A stretch of 64,000 nucleotides of DNA from an uncultured Coprococcus sp. (lineage in GTDB: Bacteria > Bacillota > Clostridia > Lachnospirales > Lachnospiraceae): the NCBI GenBank assembly GCA_934277375.1, contig CAKQTZ010000013.1, positions 1 through 64,000 of the forward strand, read 5' to 3'. Positions 46,936-56,043 of the stretch are shown piece by piece. Both the position numbers and the translations under genes were made by a program. How positions within the stretch are numbered: the stretch's first letter is position 1; every line of letters begins with the position of its first letter. The notes beneath the pieces were generated by a model. The model searched no databases and was not told where the DNA came from. It saw only the letters and a list, made by a program, of their open reading frames with translations.

Positions 46936-47024
46936 ATTATAAACCAAAAGCCAGAATACACAATAACTATATGCTGCAATACTAGTTTTCCATAATGCTA
47001 TACATATTGTAGTATTCTGGCTTT
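46936..47024 (-). terminator. Terminator-like hairpin after the surface-protein remnant
   Basis: A 13-bp stem (46947-46959 with 47012-47024) is extended by CAATA/TATTG inside and closed by an unusually long loop. The minus strand continues GGCTTTTGG, a weak T tract. It follows the stop at 47053. Confidence 0.5.
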
Positions 47025-47052
47025 CTATAATAATCTCTTATTATTTTTAAAT

Positions 47053-47934
47053 TTACTTTCTAACCTTTATAGATTTAACCGCACTCCACGCTCCATAAGT
47101 ATTAGTAGTTTTTTTCTTATAAGATCTGACTCTAAAATAATATGTAGTGTCCTTATTCAGCTTTCCGTACAATGATGTTACGACGGCGTTTTTTCTATAA
47201 GTATAGGTTTTTGCAGATGTAAACATTTTACTGGTGCTATACTGTACTTGATAACCAGTTGCAACACTATTTTTCCCCCATTTTATACTTATTTTTCTAG
47301 ATGCTGGAGTTCCAAGGCTAACAATCATTCCTCTTTTAATGAATATACCTTGTCTCATTTCCTTCTTTGAAGATACATATACCACTCCATTAACTACTTT
47401 ATACGGACAAACTATGTATGAATATCTGTTTCCATTTATTCTTGCGTTTTTGTCTATCCAAGAATTCGTCGTATTATGATTTATCGTCTTTAATAATATG
47501 TATCTGCCGCCATTAATACTTCTATATATCCTGTACCCGTTATAGGATTTCTTTTTCCATGTAATTTTTATTCCTGCTGATGTATTTACCACCTTCGTTA
47601 TTTTTGTTGATACCGGAACTATATTATAATATTTCTTAATGCTTCCAGAATATTTATTCTTAAATACTATTTTTACTACATGTTTTCCTATAGTCTTTGT
47701 ATCTTTACTATAAATTACATTGTACTCAGTTTTCGGGACTGTTTTGCCTGTTGAATCTTTTACCACAACCGATGGTTTCTGTGTCTTTCCATTAAAATCA
47801 TATGTTTTTTTATTCAAATTAACAGACTTAACGCTGTAAATTACAGATCTATCATATTCTGCCTGACATACAGTACATTTTTTTATAGAATATCCATTAT
47901 TATTTAATGTAGCCGCAGTTATACGAAATAAATG
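47053..47934 (-). pseudogene. C-terminal remnant of a fibronectin-type-III surface protein
   Basis: The frame is open from just after a TGA at 47935-47937 to 47053 but has no good start; a TTG at 47817 lacks a ribosome-binding site. The encoded 290 or so residues include GYSIKKCTVCQAEY, a block typical just before the C-terminal repeats of Lachnospiraceae surface proteins. A segment beginning YDFNGKTQKPSVVVKD and two FN3-like modules (GYRIYRSINGG, GYQVQYSTSK, YYFRVRSYKK) follow. No signal peptide remains. It is the tail of a lost, larger gene. Confidence 0.75.
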
Positions 47935-48034
47935 TCACTTTTTCCATATCAATATCATTTTTCATGTTAGAACGCAGAAAATATATCGTTCTTTGTGTCT
48001 CCTCCGGATTCACATCACATACACCTATTTTCAT
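47900..48034 (-). pseudogene. Truncated response-regulator receiver (LytTR/AgrA type start)
   Basis: An ATG at 48034, with GGGGAG upstream, opens 44 codons beginning MKIGVCDVNPEETQRTIYFL, the characteristic N-terminus of LytTR-type response regulators (here DV replaces the usual DD). The frame ends in TAA at 47900, where sequence of the surface-protein tail begins in a different frame. Only the first third of a receiver domain survives. I conclude a deletion joined the two genes. Confidence 0.65.
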
Positions 48035-48117
48035 ATTGAACTCTCTCCCCTCATGCCAGCGCATCAGCCAGTTTTAAATGCATTATATGTTTTACTCTTC
48101 ACATCACTTATGTTTGA

Positions 48118-48222
48118 TCAGATTAGATTCATACCATGTCCAATTGCATTGTTAATGGCTGACGCTATATAATTCTCCACCTCATTTGCCATAAATTTAA
48201 CGAATCCAGAGAGTTTATTCAA
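48118..48222 (-). CDS. Possible 34-residue amphipathic peptide
   Basis: A TTG at 48222 opens 34 codons ending at 48118; an internal ATG (48192) would give 24 residues. The peptide has a basic start and an Ala/Asn-rich helical segment (NYIASAINNAIGHG). There is no convincing ribosome-binding site. It lies just upstream of the truncated response regulator, where quorum-sensing loci place peptide genes, but it lacks the Cys and the acidic tail of AgrD. It may be random. Confidence 0.2.
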   Translation of the reverse strand: MNKLSGFVKFMANEVENYIASAINNAIGHGMNLI

Positions 48223-48254
48223 TTATTACCATATATTTAAAAGTATTAAGTAAT

Positions 48255-48309
48255 ATGAAATATAGACAACAAAATATGTGCCTCAAGCATTTCATTGTCT
48301 ATATTTCAT
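48255..48309. repeat. Perfect 15-bp inverted repeat
   Basis: ATGAAATATAGACAA (48255-48269) is perfectly complementary to 48295-48309 across a 25-base spacer. A T run follows on the plus strand. No plus-strand gene lies upstream, so its role as terminator is doubtful. In 47935-48472 I see only this, the two remnants and the promoter listed next. Confidence 0.55.
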
Positions 48310-48377
48310 TTTTCAACGTCTGAAAAATCTTTTATAAAATACATGTTATTCTTCATGAAATTATACGTTTTAAATTG

Positions 48378-48406
48378 TTGAACAATAACGTATTTTAGTT
48401 TATATT
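48378..48406 (+). promoter_or_regulatory. Promoter of the orphan membrane protein gene
   Basis: TTGAAC (48378-48383) and TATATT (48401-48406) are separated by 17 bases, 66 bases upstream of the start codon. Confidence 0.5.
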
Positions 48407-48472
48407 CTTATATACTTAGTACACATATTTACTAAGACACATTATTTCATTTTAATGAGGGGGAAACACAAG

Positions 48473-50500
48473 ATGAAATATCGTATCAGACCAGTGGAAA
48501 ATATATGTTCTCTGGAGGAGCTCTTCACAGAACATTTAGGACTTGACATTCCTATCGTTCCGCAGACATCTTCATATTCCAACAAACATACTTTCAGCAA
48601 GCTTTTCTTTTCACAGAATCCTAATCAATATGCAGATATTGACCAGATAATGTCTTATTCAGTTTTTAAGGATGCAGATATGGAAATGCTTAAGCATGAT
48701 GCACTGGCAGCACAGAAACCATTATACTATCTGGTACATCCGGATGACCGTTATCCAACCGGAACAAAGCTTAGCGTATTATTTTCCAACCTTGCAAATA
48801 AGAATTTCTCAGGAAATGAGCAGCCACTTCCTATAAGAACGCTGTTGAATTCTATTGATTATGACAAGCTTTGCGCCAGGCTTAATCTGCTCATAGAGGC
48901 CAGGGCAGCACTGGATGCAGATTTCACTGTCGATCTGCAGTCTTATCTGAGCAGTGTCCTGTCAACGGACAGCACACTCACCCATTATTGCTCTTTGTTC
49001 AAATGCACCTCACCATCAGAATACCTTGCTACGATCCTTTTGTATGCGCTTTTTGATGATGTGAATTTCCCTGCATATGCATCTGAGGTTGCAATAACAA
49101 GAAATATCAAAGAATCTAAGGTCGCACATCCCGTGACTGATCTGAACAACCCACATTTTCAGAAGCTAATGAATGATGCCAGAAGGGTTGACAAGCTACA
49201 GGCATTTGCAACATATACACTGATAGTCCTTTACTCTGTACAGATGCTTGCAACCATCTTCTCTTCTACCTGGATCAGTTCCTATGAGGCGATAAGCACG
49301 AAGGGAACGCTGTTCAGTATTGTCATGCTGTGTGCATCCATCATATTGACAGCTCTGAGATTTATCCCTTTCTCTCTGCACAAAAAATATTCTGAACTGA
49401 GCCTGCTCCTTGAACATTCTGTGCTTGACGAGAACAATAATACATATAGTATTACATATAATCATTTTCAAAACTGTTCGAGATCATTCTCCAATATCCA
49501 GAGGGGCAGACGTATTAGCATCTCTCTGTTCTGTGTGGTGAGTGTGCTGTATATTATTGTGTCATTTGCTTACAAGAGTTTTCCTCTTCTTGTAGCACTT
49601 GTCAGCATATCATTTGGAGTGCTTATGCTTATAGACAGCATCTTCCATGACCATGTTACCTATAAAAGTTATGATGCCTTTTTCTCTGAGGGCATGCCAG
49701 ATCATGTTCCTGCTGCCAGATATGGAATAGCACGCATGTGCTCGTGGGATTATGATACCAGGATGAAAGCCTTCAGACATAACAGTTACAATAAGCTGAC
49801 CAACTACAGTGAGGACTGTATCAGGCATATATATGACCAGGTATCCGACACGGCCAAATATATGTGGAACACTTTGACGGCATTTATCATAACGCTCTCT
49901 TCTATTGGAGTGATCGCTGAGATACTTCAGCTTGTGAAACCGGATCTGGAGTATTTCCATATGCCAACAGCATCGATGTTATATTCTGTTACCATGATTC
50001 TCATACTGCTTAACGGAGTACTCAACATACTGATACTTCTCCGTGCAAGATCCCATTATCAGAAGATGGCAGACTTCTCATTCTACGCTGGCAATCCGGA
50101 CTCGGATAATTACGAGGTTGCAACGCTCTTCAGGCACAATCTATATGCAGGCAGCATATCTGAGCTTGCAATCGCCAGGGGAATATATAACTACAACATG
50201 TGTCAATTTGAACAGGGAACATCCACATCTGATATACAGCCACCAGATGACCGGTATCATCCTATGTACATAGTGAATCAGAAAATACATCTCATCACCG
50301 ATGTTGCGCTGTGTATATTTGTCGCATACCTCAGCATGGCGGTATGGCATGCTAACAGCCTTCGCAATCTGGCGGGCCTGCCAATTCTAATTGCAGCTTA
50401 TGCTCTGTGGGCATTTGTCCTGTACCCGCTATGCAAATACAGAAAGATCAAGGACAGCATACAGAAGTTAAATGCCGAAAAAAGGAAACACGTTGAATAA
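48473..50500 (+). CDS. Orphan membrane protein of unknown function (675 aa)
   Basis: The N-terminal 240 residues are soluble and helical. The remainder has about eight hydrophobic helices arranged as four pairs, each pair separated by a short loop and followed by a charged amphipathic stretch (for example FIPFSLHKKYSELSLLLEH). The two-helix-plus-amphipathic unit recalls SLATT-type effector modules, but no motif confirms this. I chose the ATG at 48473 because GAGGGGG lies 9 bases upstream. The gene stands alone, with its own promoter and a terminator that overlaps its last codons. Confidence 0.7.
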   Translation: MKYRIRPVENICSLEELFTEHLGLDIPIVPQTSSYSNKHTFSKLFFSQNPNQYADIDQIMSYSVFKDADMEMLKHDALAAQKPLYYLVHPDDRYPTGTKLSVLFSNLANKNFSGNEQPLPIRTLLNSIDYDKLCARLNLLIEARAALDADFTVDLQSYLSSVLSTDSTLTHYCSLFKCTSPSEYLATILLYALFDDVNFPAYASEVAITRNIKESKVAHPVTDLNNPHFQKLMNDARRVDKLQAFATYTLIVLYSVQMLATIFSSTWISSYEAISTKGTLFSIVMLCASIILTALRFIPFSLHKKYSELSLLLEHSVLDENNNTYSITYNHFQNCSRSFSNIQRGRRISISLFCVVSVLYIIVSFAYKSFPLLVALVSISFGVLMLIDSIFHDHVTYKSYDAFFSEGMPDHVPAARYGIARMCSWDYDTRMKAFRHNSYNKLTNYSEDCIRHIYDQVSDTAKYMWNTLTAFIITLSSIGVIAEILQLVKPDLEYFHMPTASMLYSVTMILILLNGVLNILILLRARSHYQKMADFSFYAGNPDSDNYEVATLFRHNLYAGSISELAIARGIYNYNMCQFEQGTSTSDIQPPDDRYHPMYIVNQKIHLITDVALCIFVAYLSMAVWHANSLRNLAGLPILIAAYALWAFVLYPLCKYRKIKDSIQKLNAEKRKHVE

Positions 50501-50521
50501 CTAAGCGTGTTTCCTTTTTTT
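50478..50521. terminator. Bidirectional terminator overlapping two convergent stops
   Basis: A 15-bp stem (50478-50492 with 50506-50520) with T or A runs on both flanks ends the plus-strand membrane gene and the minus-strand MFS gene. Because it is a palindrome inside both reading frames, the two proteins end in nearly the same residues (KRKHVE and KKRKHA). Confidence 0.85.
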
Positions 50522-51827
50522 CTCTATTTTTATTCTGCTCAGCACCACCGTGGCTATGATAAGCGGAGGAACCATGAATATCAGTTTTGCCCATCTCATC
50601 CCAAGTGATCCCACGACCAGACTGATCACGAATATCCCAAACTGATCTCCTATCCCATATGATAATGTGGACATAGCTGACGCCCTTCCCCTCACCGATA
50701 TGTCTACGCTCTCCATGACCATCAGATTTATAAGTTCTTCCGCCGAAAAGTAAAATCCATTCATGCATCCCCATAGAATTCCCAGAAATACCGGTGAAAC
50801 AGAACGTCCCACTCCCAGTGTAAATGTGACACCAGATACGAGACTCAATATAATTCCCATCTGCACCACATATCTTCTTTCAATCCTGTCTGCAAGTATT
50901 CCTGCCAGGACATTAATCACAAGAGATGCTATCGGCTGTACAAGTAATATTGTGTTCACATATCTCTCATCCATACCAGAAAATGCACACAAAGGCTCAT
51001 TGTAATATGTGATACCGACTGTTGCCAGCCCCACCACACTTATGCTTATGAGAAGGTTTCTGGTTGTGTGATCCGTGCATAACTCCTTGAATATCTTTAT
51101 AAAATGTATATGCCCATCATCATCTGTGATACTCTCTTCACATTTTCTCTCTCTTACCTCGAATCCATTTGTCGATCCATCCACACTAGGTACGGCTTCA
51201 GGATTTGAACCAGATATATCCGGAAACCTGTACAACATAACCATCACCAGGCCTATGCCCCCGCCAATGATTCCAACAGTGTAAAGTAACTGCCAGTTGT
51301 GCCCTCCGCCATCCACATACCACGCCCTGAGCAACGGTATACTCATGGCTGCTGCCATCGACACTCCTCCACATATTCCCCTGACAGTTCCACGATGTCT
51401 CCTGTCTACCGCATCCACTATGTATATCCAGAGAATATCCAAGTATGAGAATTTCATTGCCAAGCAGATATATCCACAGATTGCTGGCCACCAGGCATAC
51501 AACACTTCCAAGAACAAGAAGAGCTACATTTATAAGCATCATTTTCTTCCTGCCTATAATATCCGTATACGACCTGACAAATGGAGTAAGCGCCCCGATA
51601 AGATAAAATGGCAGCATCCCCCTGCTCATATAAGCAACCGCCGTCTCTGAGCTCATTCCACGCGGAGCCATTAGAAATGTTCGGACTGAAAGCGACTGTG
51701 TTTTTCCGAACATTTCGGTGCAGTAAGAATCCACAAATTGTACAAGTATTATGAGTGCCACAGCCGAGATGGCTGTGGCTGCCAATCGATTCCTATGATG
51801 GTTATACTCTACTGTCTTATCATTCAT
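50501..51827 (-). pseudogene. MFS transporter interrupted by a frameshift
   Basis: Two overlapping frames together encode one 12-helix major facilitator. The first (from the ATG at 51827) carries helices 1-3 to about NLWIYLLGNEIL; the second continues with IYIVDAVDRRHRG and the remaining helices to 50501. The frames switch at about 51420-51440, where one or two bases seem to be missing. The segment RSYTDIIGRKK (loop 2-3) and its mirror in the second half are MFS hallmarks. It may be a recent pseudogene or a sequencing error. It lies behind the tyrS terminator. Confidence 0.75.
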
Positions 51828-51860
51828 CAAATTCCCGATCCTCTCCTCCCTATGGTACAT

Positions 51861-51889
51861 AAAAAGGGAAGCTCTTCGCTTCCCTTTTT
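51861..51889 (-). terminator. Terminator of tyrS
   Basis: A perfect 12-bp stem (51861-51872 with 51878-51889) and a 5-base loop are flanked by A and T runs, so it can work in both directions. Confidence 0.9.
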
Positions 51890-51953
51890 GAATAACCACT
51901 GGCCGCTCGCTTTGATAACACTCAAAACATCTGTAAATGTCAGCAAATATCTC

Positions 51954-53174
51954 TTACTTACTAACCTTCCTGAAGTTCTTCTTACCACGTCTCACAACAA
52001 CGCCCTCGCCATCGAACTTCTCCTCTGGAATTGTAGTCTGGACATCTGTGACCTTCTCGCCGTCCACTGCGACACCGCCCTGCTCTACGGCACGTCTGCC
52101 CTCGTTACGTGATGTAACAAGACCTGACTTAACGAGAACTGACACGATATCGATGGCGCCGTCCTTGAAGTCATCTGCTGCAAGTGTTACTGATGGCATG
52201 TCTGCTGCAACACCCTTGGAGAACAGTGCTCTTGCGCTCTCCTGTGCCTTAGCAGCCTCCTCCTCGCCGTGTACAAGCTTTGTGAGCTCGTATGCAAGGA
52301 TCTCCTTTGCCTGGTTGAGCTGGCTGCCCTCCCAGCTGTCCATCTTATCTATCTCCTCAAGTGGAAGGAATGTGAGCATACGGATGCACTTCAGAACATC
52401 TGCATCTGCCACATTTCTCCAGTACTGGTAGAACTCAAATGGTGATGTCTTGTTAGGATCAAGCCATACAGCACCCTTCTGTGTCTTACCCATCTTCTTG
52501 CCCTCTGAGTTGAGGAGAAGTGTGATGGTCATGGCATATGCATCCTTGCCAAGCTTTCTTCTGATAAGCTCTGTACCACCGAGCATGTTGCTCCACTGAT
52601 CGTCTCCGCCGAACTGCATGTTACAGCCGTACTTCTGGTACAGTGCATAGAAATCGTAACTCTGCATGATCATGTAGTTGAACTCAAGGAAGCTGAGTCC
52701 CTTCTCCATACGCTGCTTGTAGCACTCTGCACGAAGCATGTTGTTGACTGAGAAGCATGCTCCAACATCGCGGAGAACATCTACATAGTTCAGGTCGAGA
52801 AGCCAGTCTGCGTTGTTGACGAGGAGCGCCTTGTCCTCTGAGAAGTCTATGAACTTGCTCATCTGCTTCTTGAAGCAGTCAACGTTGTGCTGGATAGTCT
52901 CCTTTGTCATCATCTGTCTCATATCTGTACGGCCTGATGGATCACCGATCATGGCTGTACCACCACCTATCAGCGCGATAGGCTTGTTGCCCGCCATCTG
53001 AAGTCTCTTCATCAGACAGAGCGCCATGAAGTGGCCTACGTGCAGGCTGTCGGCAGTAGGATCAAATCCTATATAGAAAACTGCCTTACCGTTATTTACC
53101 AAATCTCTTATCTCGTCTTCATCTGTTGTCTGCGCTATAAGCCCTCTGGCTACAAGCTCGTCATAAATCTGCAT
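51954..53174 (-). CDS. tyrS: Tyrosyl-tRNA synthetase
   Basis: TyrRS charges tRNA-Tyr. The 406-residue protein has the class I HIGH motif as HVGH ([10 protein letters not shown]), the KMSKS loop as KMGKT, the tyrosine-pocket segment [14 protein letters not shown] and a C-terminal S4 RNA-binding domain. The ATG at 53174 has AGGAGG about 12 bases upstream. The same frame is open back to 53345, but that part lacks family similarity. Most Firmicutes control tyrS by a T-box; the leader here shows no T-box sequence (see separate entry). Confidence 0.96.
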   Translation of the reverse strand: MQIYDELVARGLIAQTTDEDEIRDLVNNGKAVFYIGFDPTADSLHVGHFMALCLMKRLQMAGNKPIALIGGGTAMIGDPSGRTDMRQMMTKETIQHNVDCFKKQMSKFIDFSEDKALLVNNADWLLDLNYVDVLRDVGACFSVNNMLRAECYKQRMEKGLSFLEFNYMIMQSYDFYALYQKYGCNMQFGGDDQWSNMLGGTELIRRKLGKDAYAMTITLLLNSEGKKMGKTQKGAVWLDPNKTSPFEFYQYWRNVADADVLKCIRMLTFLPLEEIDKMDSWEGSQLNQAKEILAYELTKLVHGEEEAAKAQESARALFSKGVAADMPSVTLAADDFKDGAIDIVSVLVKSGLVTSRNEGRRAVEQGGVAVDGEKVTDVQTTIPEEKFDGEGVVVRRGKKNFRKVSK

Positions 53175-53235
53175 GTCCTTTAATCCTCCTACATTTTCTT
53201 TATCTGACAGATGCCATATGGTACATTCAGGTACA

Positions 53236-53379
53236 TTACCCATACAATCCATATGACATCCCATGCATTTTCTCATTTTCTGAAAAGTAATCTTCCGATC
53301 CCGGCATATGATATGTGCGCGCCTCACCTCGCTGATACGCCTCACATAATGTGTAATCCTCGAAAGTCACACTCTCCAT
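53236..53379 (-). CDS. Tyrosine-rich leader open frame upstream of tyrS
   Basis: An ATG at 53379 opens 47 codons ending at TAA (53236). Six of them are Tyr (residues 9, 15, 23, 30, 43 and 46). The frame ends about 60 bases before tyrS. There is no strong ribosome-binding site. A tyrosine-rich leader peptide upstream of a tyrosine-charging enzyme would suit attenuation, but the frame may be accidental. Confidence 0.3.
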   Translation of the reverse strand: MESVTFEDYTLCEAYQRGEARTYHMPGSEDYFSENEKMHGMSYGLYG

Positions 53380-53415
53380 ATAAATATGTGCACGCACTGC
53401 TGGCACACGCACCAT

Positions 53416-53445
53416 ATTATAACACCCTTTGTGGCTATTTTACAA
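53416..53445 (-). promoter_or_regulatory. Promoter of tyrS
   Basis: On the minus strand TTGTAA (53440-53445) and a perfect TATAAT (53416-53421) are 18 bases apart. Transcription would start about 235 bases ahead of the tyrS ATG, giving a long leader. The -35 region lies in the last codons of the surface-protein gene. Confidence 0.6.
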
Positions 53446-55957
53446 CATTCTTTGTGCCTGGCTTGTGGACCATATCATAATAATAGAACTCGGCAGGATC
53501 AGTGTTTGCATTTCTGTCAATATTCATAGCTTTGACCTCATCCCTTGTCAGGGTGCAGGCATCCTTGAATTCCTCGTCATCTATAACTGTGTAATTACGA
53601 TAATAACTATTATTGTCATTATCCTCTACACATTTTGACCTATTATATATAGAAGCAATCCATGTGTCCGAATCCTTATCATAGAAGAAATAAGTTAATC
53701 CCTTCCATACACCTGTGCTGCTGTCATAATCATCTGCCTCTTCTATATCGCTGTAATTATAGACATATTTCTTTCCCTCAGGTGCCTCCGGGAATTTTAT
53801 CTTCACATCCTTAAGCACTATAGATGCTTTTGAGGCAGTTTCGTCGTCGAAAGTAGTTCCCTTCTCGAAAAACTCATGAGTATTGAAGTATCTTCCATCA
53901 TACCATGCGCCTGAAAAATATCCCGGATATGACGATCCACCATCCTTGTAAATGAATGTATATCCCTCACTTGTAAATCCGAATATCGAATTGATCAGAA
54001 CCAGTTTGACATAAGCGCCATTGCTTCCAACGGTTTTCAGCACATCATCCCATGTGAGTTTCTTCAGGTCCGTCTTGTCCTCAGGGACCGTGAGGCTGCC
54101 ATAATACGATATCATAGAACTTATATCACTAAGTTTTGTCGTCTTTGCAGCATCACCCGCTGTTCCGTCAAATGTATATTTATACTTGATCTGATTTTCA
54201 TTTATTCCCTGACCGCCGCCGTATCCGGCACCGCCATATGCATGCGTTTCTCCATTATATGTTACCTCCACTATATAATGCGCATATGGGCTCCACTTAT
54301 ACGAAGACTTTACAGACAATCTCTTTGCAACCGCTGCCATCTCTGATGGGAATCCTATCGAGTCTAATCTGTAAGGATACAGTCCGCTTACAAGCATATT
54401 TCTACTGCCTTCTCTTTTATATGGCGCCTGTATATAGAAATCCTGATCAACATGAGGTGATGTGGACAATCCATAGTATGGTGATGAAGTACTCCTCTGC
54501 AGCTGTCCTTGCACGTAACAGCCTGAATACAGACATATCCCATCCAGCCCGCTCTGAACAGCATTCATCTTCTCCCAGAATGTCATGGATGAATTCGTAT
54601 ATTTATTTATAAGATAATCCACATCATCTACAAGTTTTGGAATAGTCACCGTAACTTTTGTCGCTTCGGACACATCCTCGCCAAATTCCCACTCTGCTTT
54701 CTTATGTTTATATAGCCTGAGTGTACCACCATCGGTTGAAGAGCAGTAGAAAATATAACCACCGTTAACTCTCTTCGTATTTTTGTTTGTATATTTTACA
54801 TCCGCGAATTCATTACCTGCCAGCCTCATCTCGGCTGTTCCATCACTCGATATGCTCGTCTTCTCATCCTTAAAATAGAACGACTCTGGATCTGGATTGT
54901 CGGTCTTCACATAGAAATATGAACACACATCGTCTGACAAAGGAATAACTGAATATGAATATTCATCTACTTTTTCATATTTTAATTGTGCCTCAAGTGA
55001 CCTTACATATCCTTCCCAGCCTCCACCATACCACATTAACCTCTTATAATCCCTGTTCTTTTTATCAGGGACATAGGCTACAGATTTGTTATTTGTTGAA
55101 AATGCATCATATCCCACAGTTTTAATCTTTGTCGACTTGATATATAGCTGTTCTATCTGCGTTGAGTCCTTAAATGCCCCATCTCTTACTGCTGTTATAT
55201 TTGCTCCCAGCGTCAGGTTTTTTAGATTCTTACATCCGGCAAATGCATTTTTGCCAACGACAGTTACTTTGTATGTCTTTCCATCTATCCTGACCGTTGC
55301 CGGAATAACCACTGTCTTCAGTGTCTTCGAAGCACTAACCGCTGCAGCGGTTCTCGTCTTGCTATTGGTGATCCTGTATGTAACTCCCGAGACTGTTACC
55401 CTAGTAACCGGTACGAGCACCAGCTTCATAGTGCGCTTCCATCCCACACTGCTCTTTACTATAAGCTTTCTGTAACTTTTATATTTCGGTTTGTTCATGT
55501 GGAATACCGCTTTGCTGCTGACTCCCATGAACGCCTTGGATGATATTCTGCCCAGCTTGTTCGATTTGATCACGATCTTCTTCAGCCTCTTATCACCTTC
55601 AAATGCGGATGCACCTATAGCTTTGACATTTTCACCCAGAGTTACACTGACAAGCTTTGTTCTCTTCTTGAATGCCCCTGCAGATACAGATGTTACCTTG
55701 TACGCTGTCCCATCTATCTTCACTGTTGTCGCCACAACAGCATTTTTTATAGATGTTTTTGATTTCAACGCTGTCGCTGTCTTGTATTTTCTGCTGGTGA
55801 TCTTGTATGTCACCCCGGACACCGTCGCTGTCTGAACAGTTTTCTTCGTACTTTTCTTAGCTGCGGCCTGTGCATCCAGAGTGTTCACCGGCAGTGCCAG
55901 GATCATGGCAAGTGCCAGTATAACCGCAACAAATGATTTTAATTTTCCTTTTTCCAT
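53435..55957 (-). CDS. Secreted BspA-like leucine-rich repeat surface protein
   Basis: This 840-residue exported protein has a signal peptide at 1-31 (hydrophobic core ending at AQAAA). It is followed by BspA-type LRR_5 units (KAFMGVSSKAVFHM, NLTLGANITAVRDGAF) with a repeated VSGVTYKIT module at about 47 and 193, up to residue 300. The C-terminal 540 residues form a domain I do not recognise. No LPXTG or cell-wall anchor is visible. BspA-like proteins mediate adhesion. GGGAG precedes the ATG. It lies between an O-antigen-ligase-like gene and tyrS, whose promoter sits at its 3' end. Confidence 0.85.
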   Translation of the reverse strand: MEKGKLKSFVAVILALAMILALPVNTLDAQAAAKKSTKKTVQTATVSGVTYKITSRKYKTATALKSKTSIKNAVVATTVKIDGTAYKVTSVSAGAFKKRTKLVSVTLGENVKAIGASAFEGDKRLKKIVIKSNKLGRISSKAFMGVSSKAVFHMNKPKYKSYRKLIVKSSVGWKRTMKLVLVPVTRVTVSGVTYRITNSKTRTAAAVSASKTLKTVVIPATVRIDGKTYKVTVVGKNAFAGCKNLKNLTLGANITAVRDGAFKDSTQIEQLYIKSTKIKTVGYDAFSTNNKSVAYVPDKKNRDYKRLMWYGGGWEGYVRSLEAQLKYEKVDEYSYSVIPLSDDVCSYFYVKTDNPDPESFYFKDEKTSISSDGTAEMRLAGNEFADVKYTNKNTKRVNGGYIFYCSSTDGGTLRLYKHKKAEWEFGEDVSEATKVTVTIPKLVDDVDYLINKYTNSSMTFWEKMNAVQSGLDGICLYSGCYVQGQLQRSTSSPYYGLSTSPHVDQDFYIQAPYKREGSRNMLVSGLYPYRLDSIGFPSEMAAVAKRLSVKSSYKWSPYAHYIVEVTYNGETHAYGGAGYGGGQGINENQIKYKYTFDGTAGDAAKTTKLSDISSMISYYGSLTVPEDKTDLKKLTWDDVLKTVGSNGAYVKLVLINSIFGFTSEGYTFIYKDGGSSYPGYFSGAWYDGRYFNTHEFFEKGTTFDDETASKASIVLKDVKIKFPEAPEGKKYVYNYSDIEEADDYDSSTGVWKGLTYFFYDKDSDTWIASIYNRSKCVEDNDNNSYYRNYTVIDDEEFKDACTLTRDEVKAMNIDRNANTDPAEFYYYDMVHKPGTKNVVK

Positions 55958-56043
55958 ACTGATTTCTCCCTTCTGTTTTGCAGCCCATTCAGCATCTCCT
56001 TTGACATGGGCTTACATCCCCTTAACTGTGTGTCCATAAATAT

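Noticed and set aside
53175..53345. 57-residue N-terminal extension of TyrS
   Set aside because: The frame is open, but the typical TyrRS N-terminus begins at 53174 behind AGGAGG, and the upstream part is Cys/His-rich and unlike the family.
53175..53434. T-box riboswitch ahead of tyrS
   Set aside because: The conserved antiterminator sequence and specifier-loop landmarks are absent from the leader.
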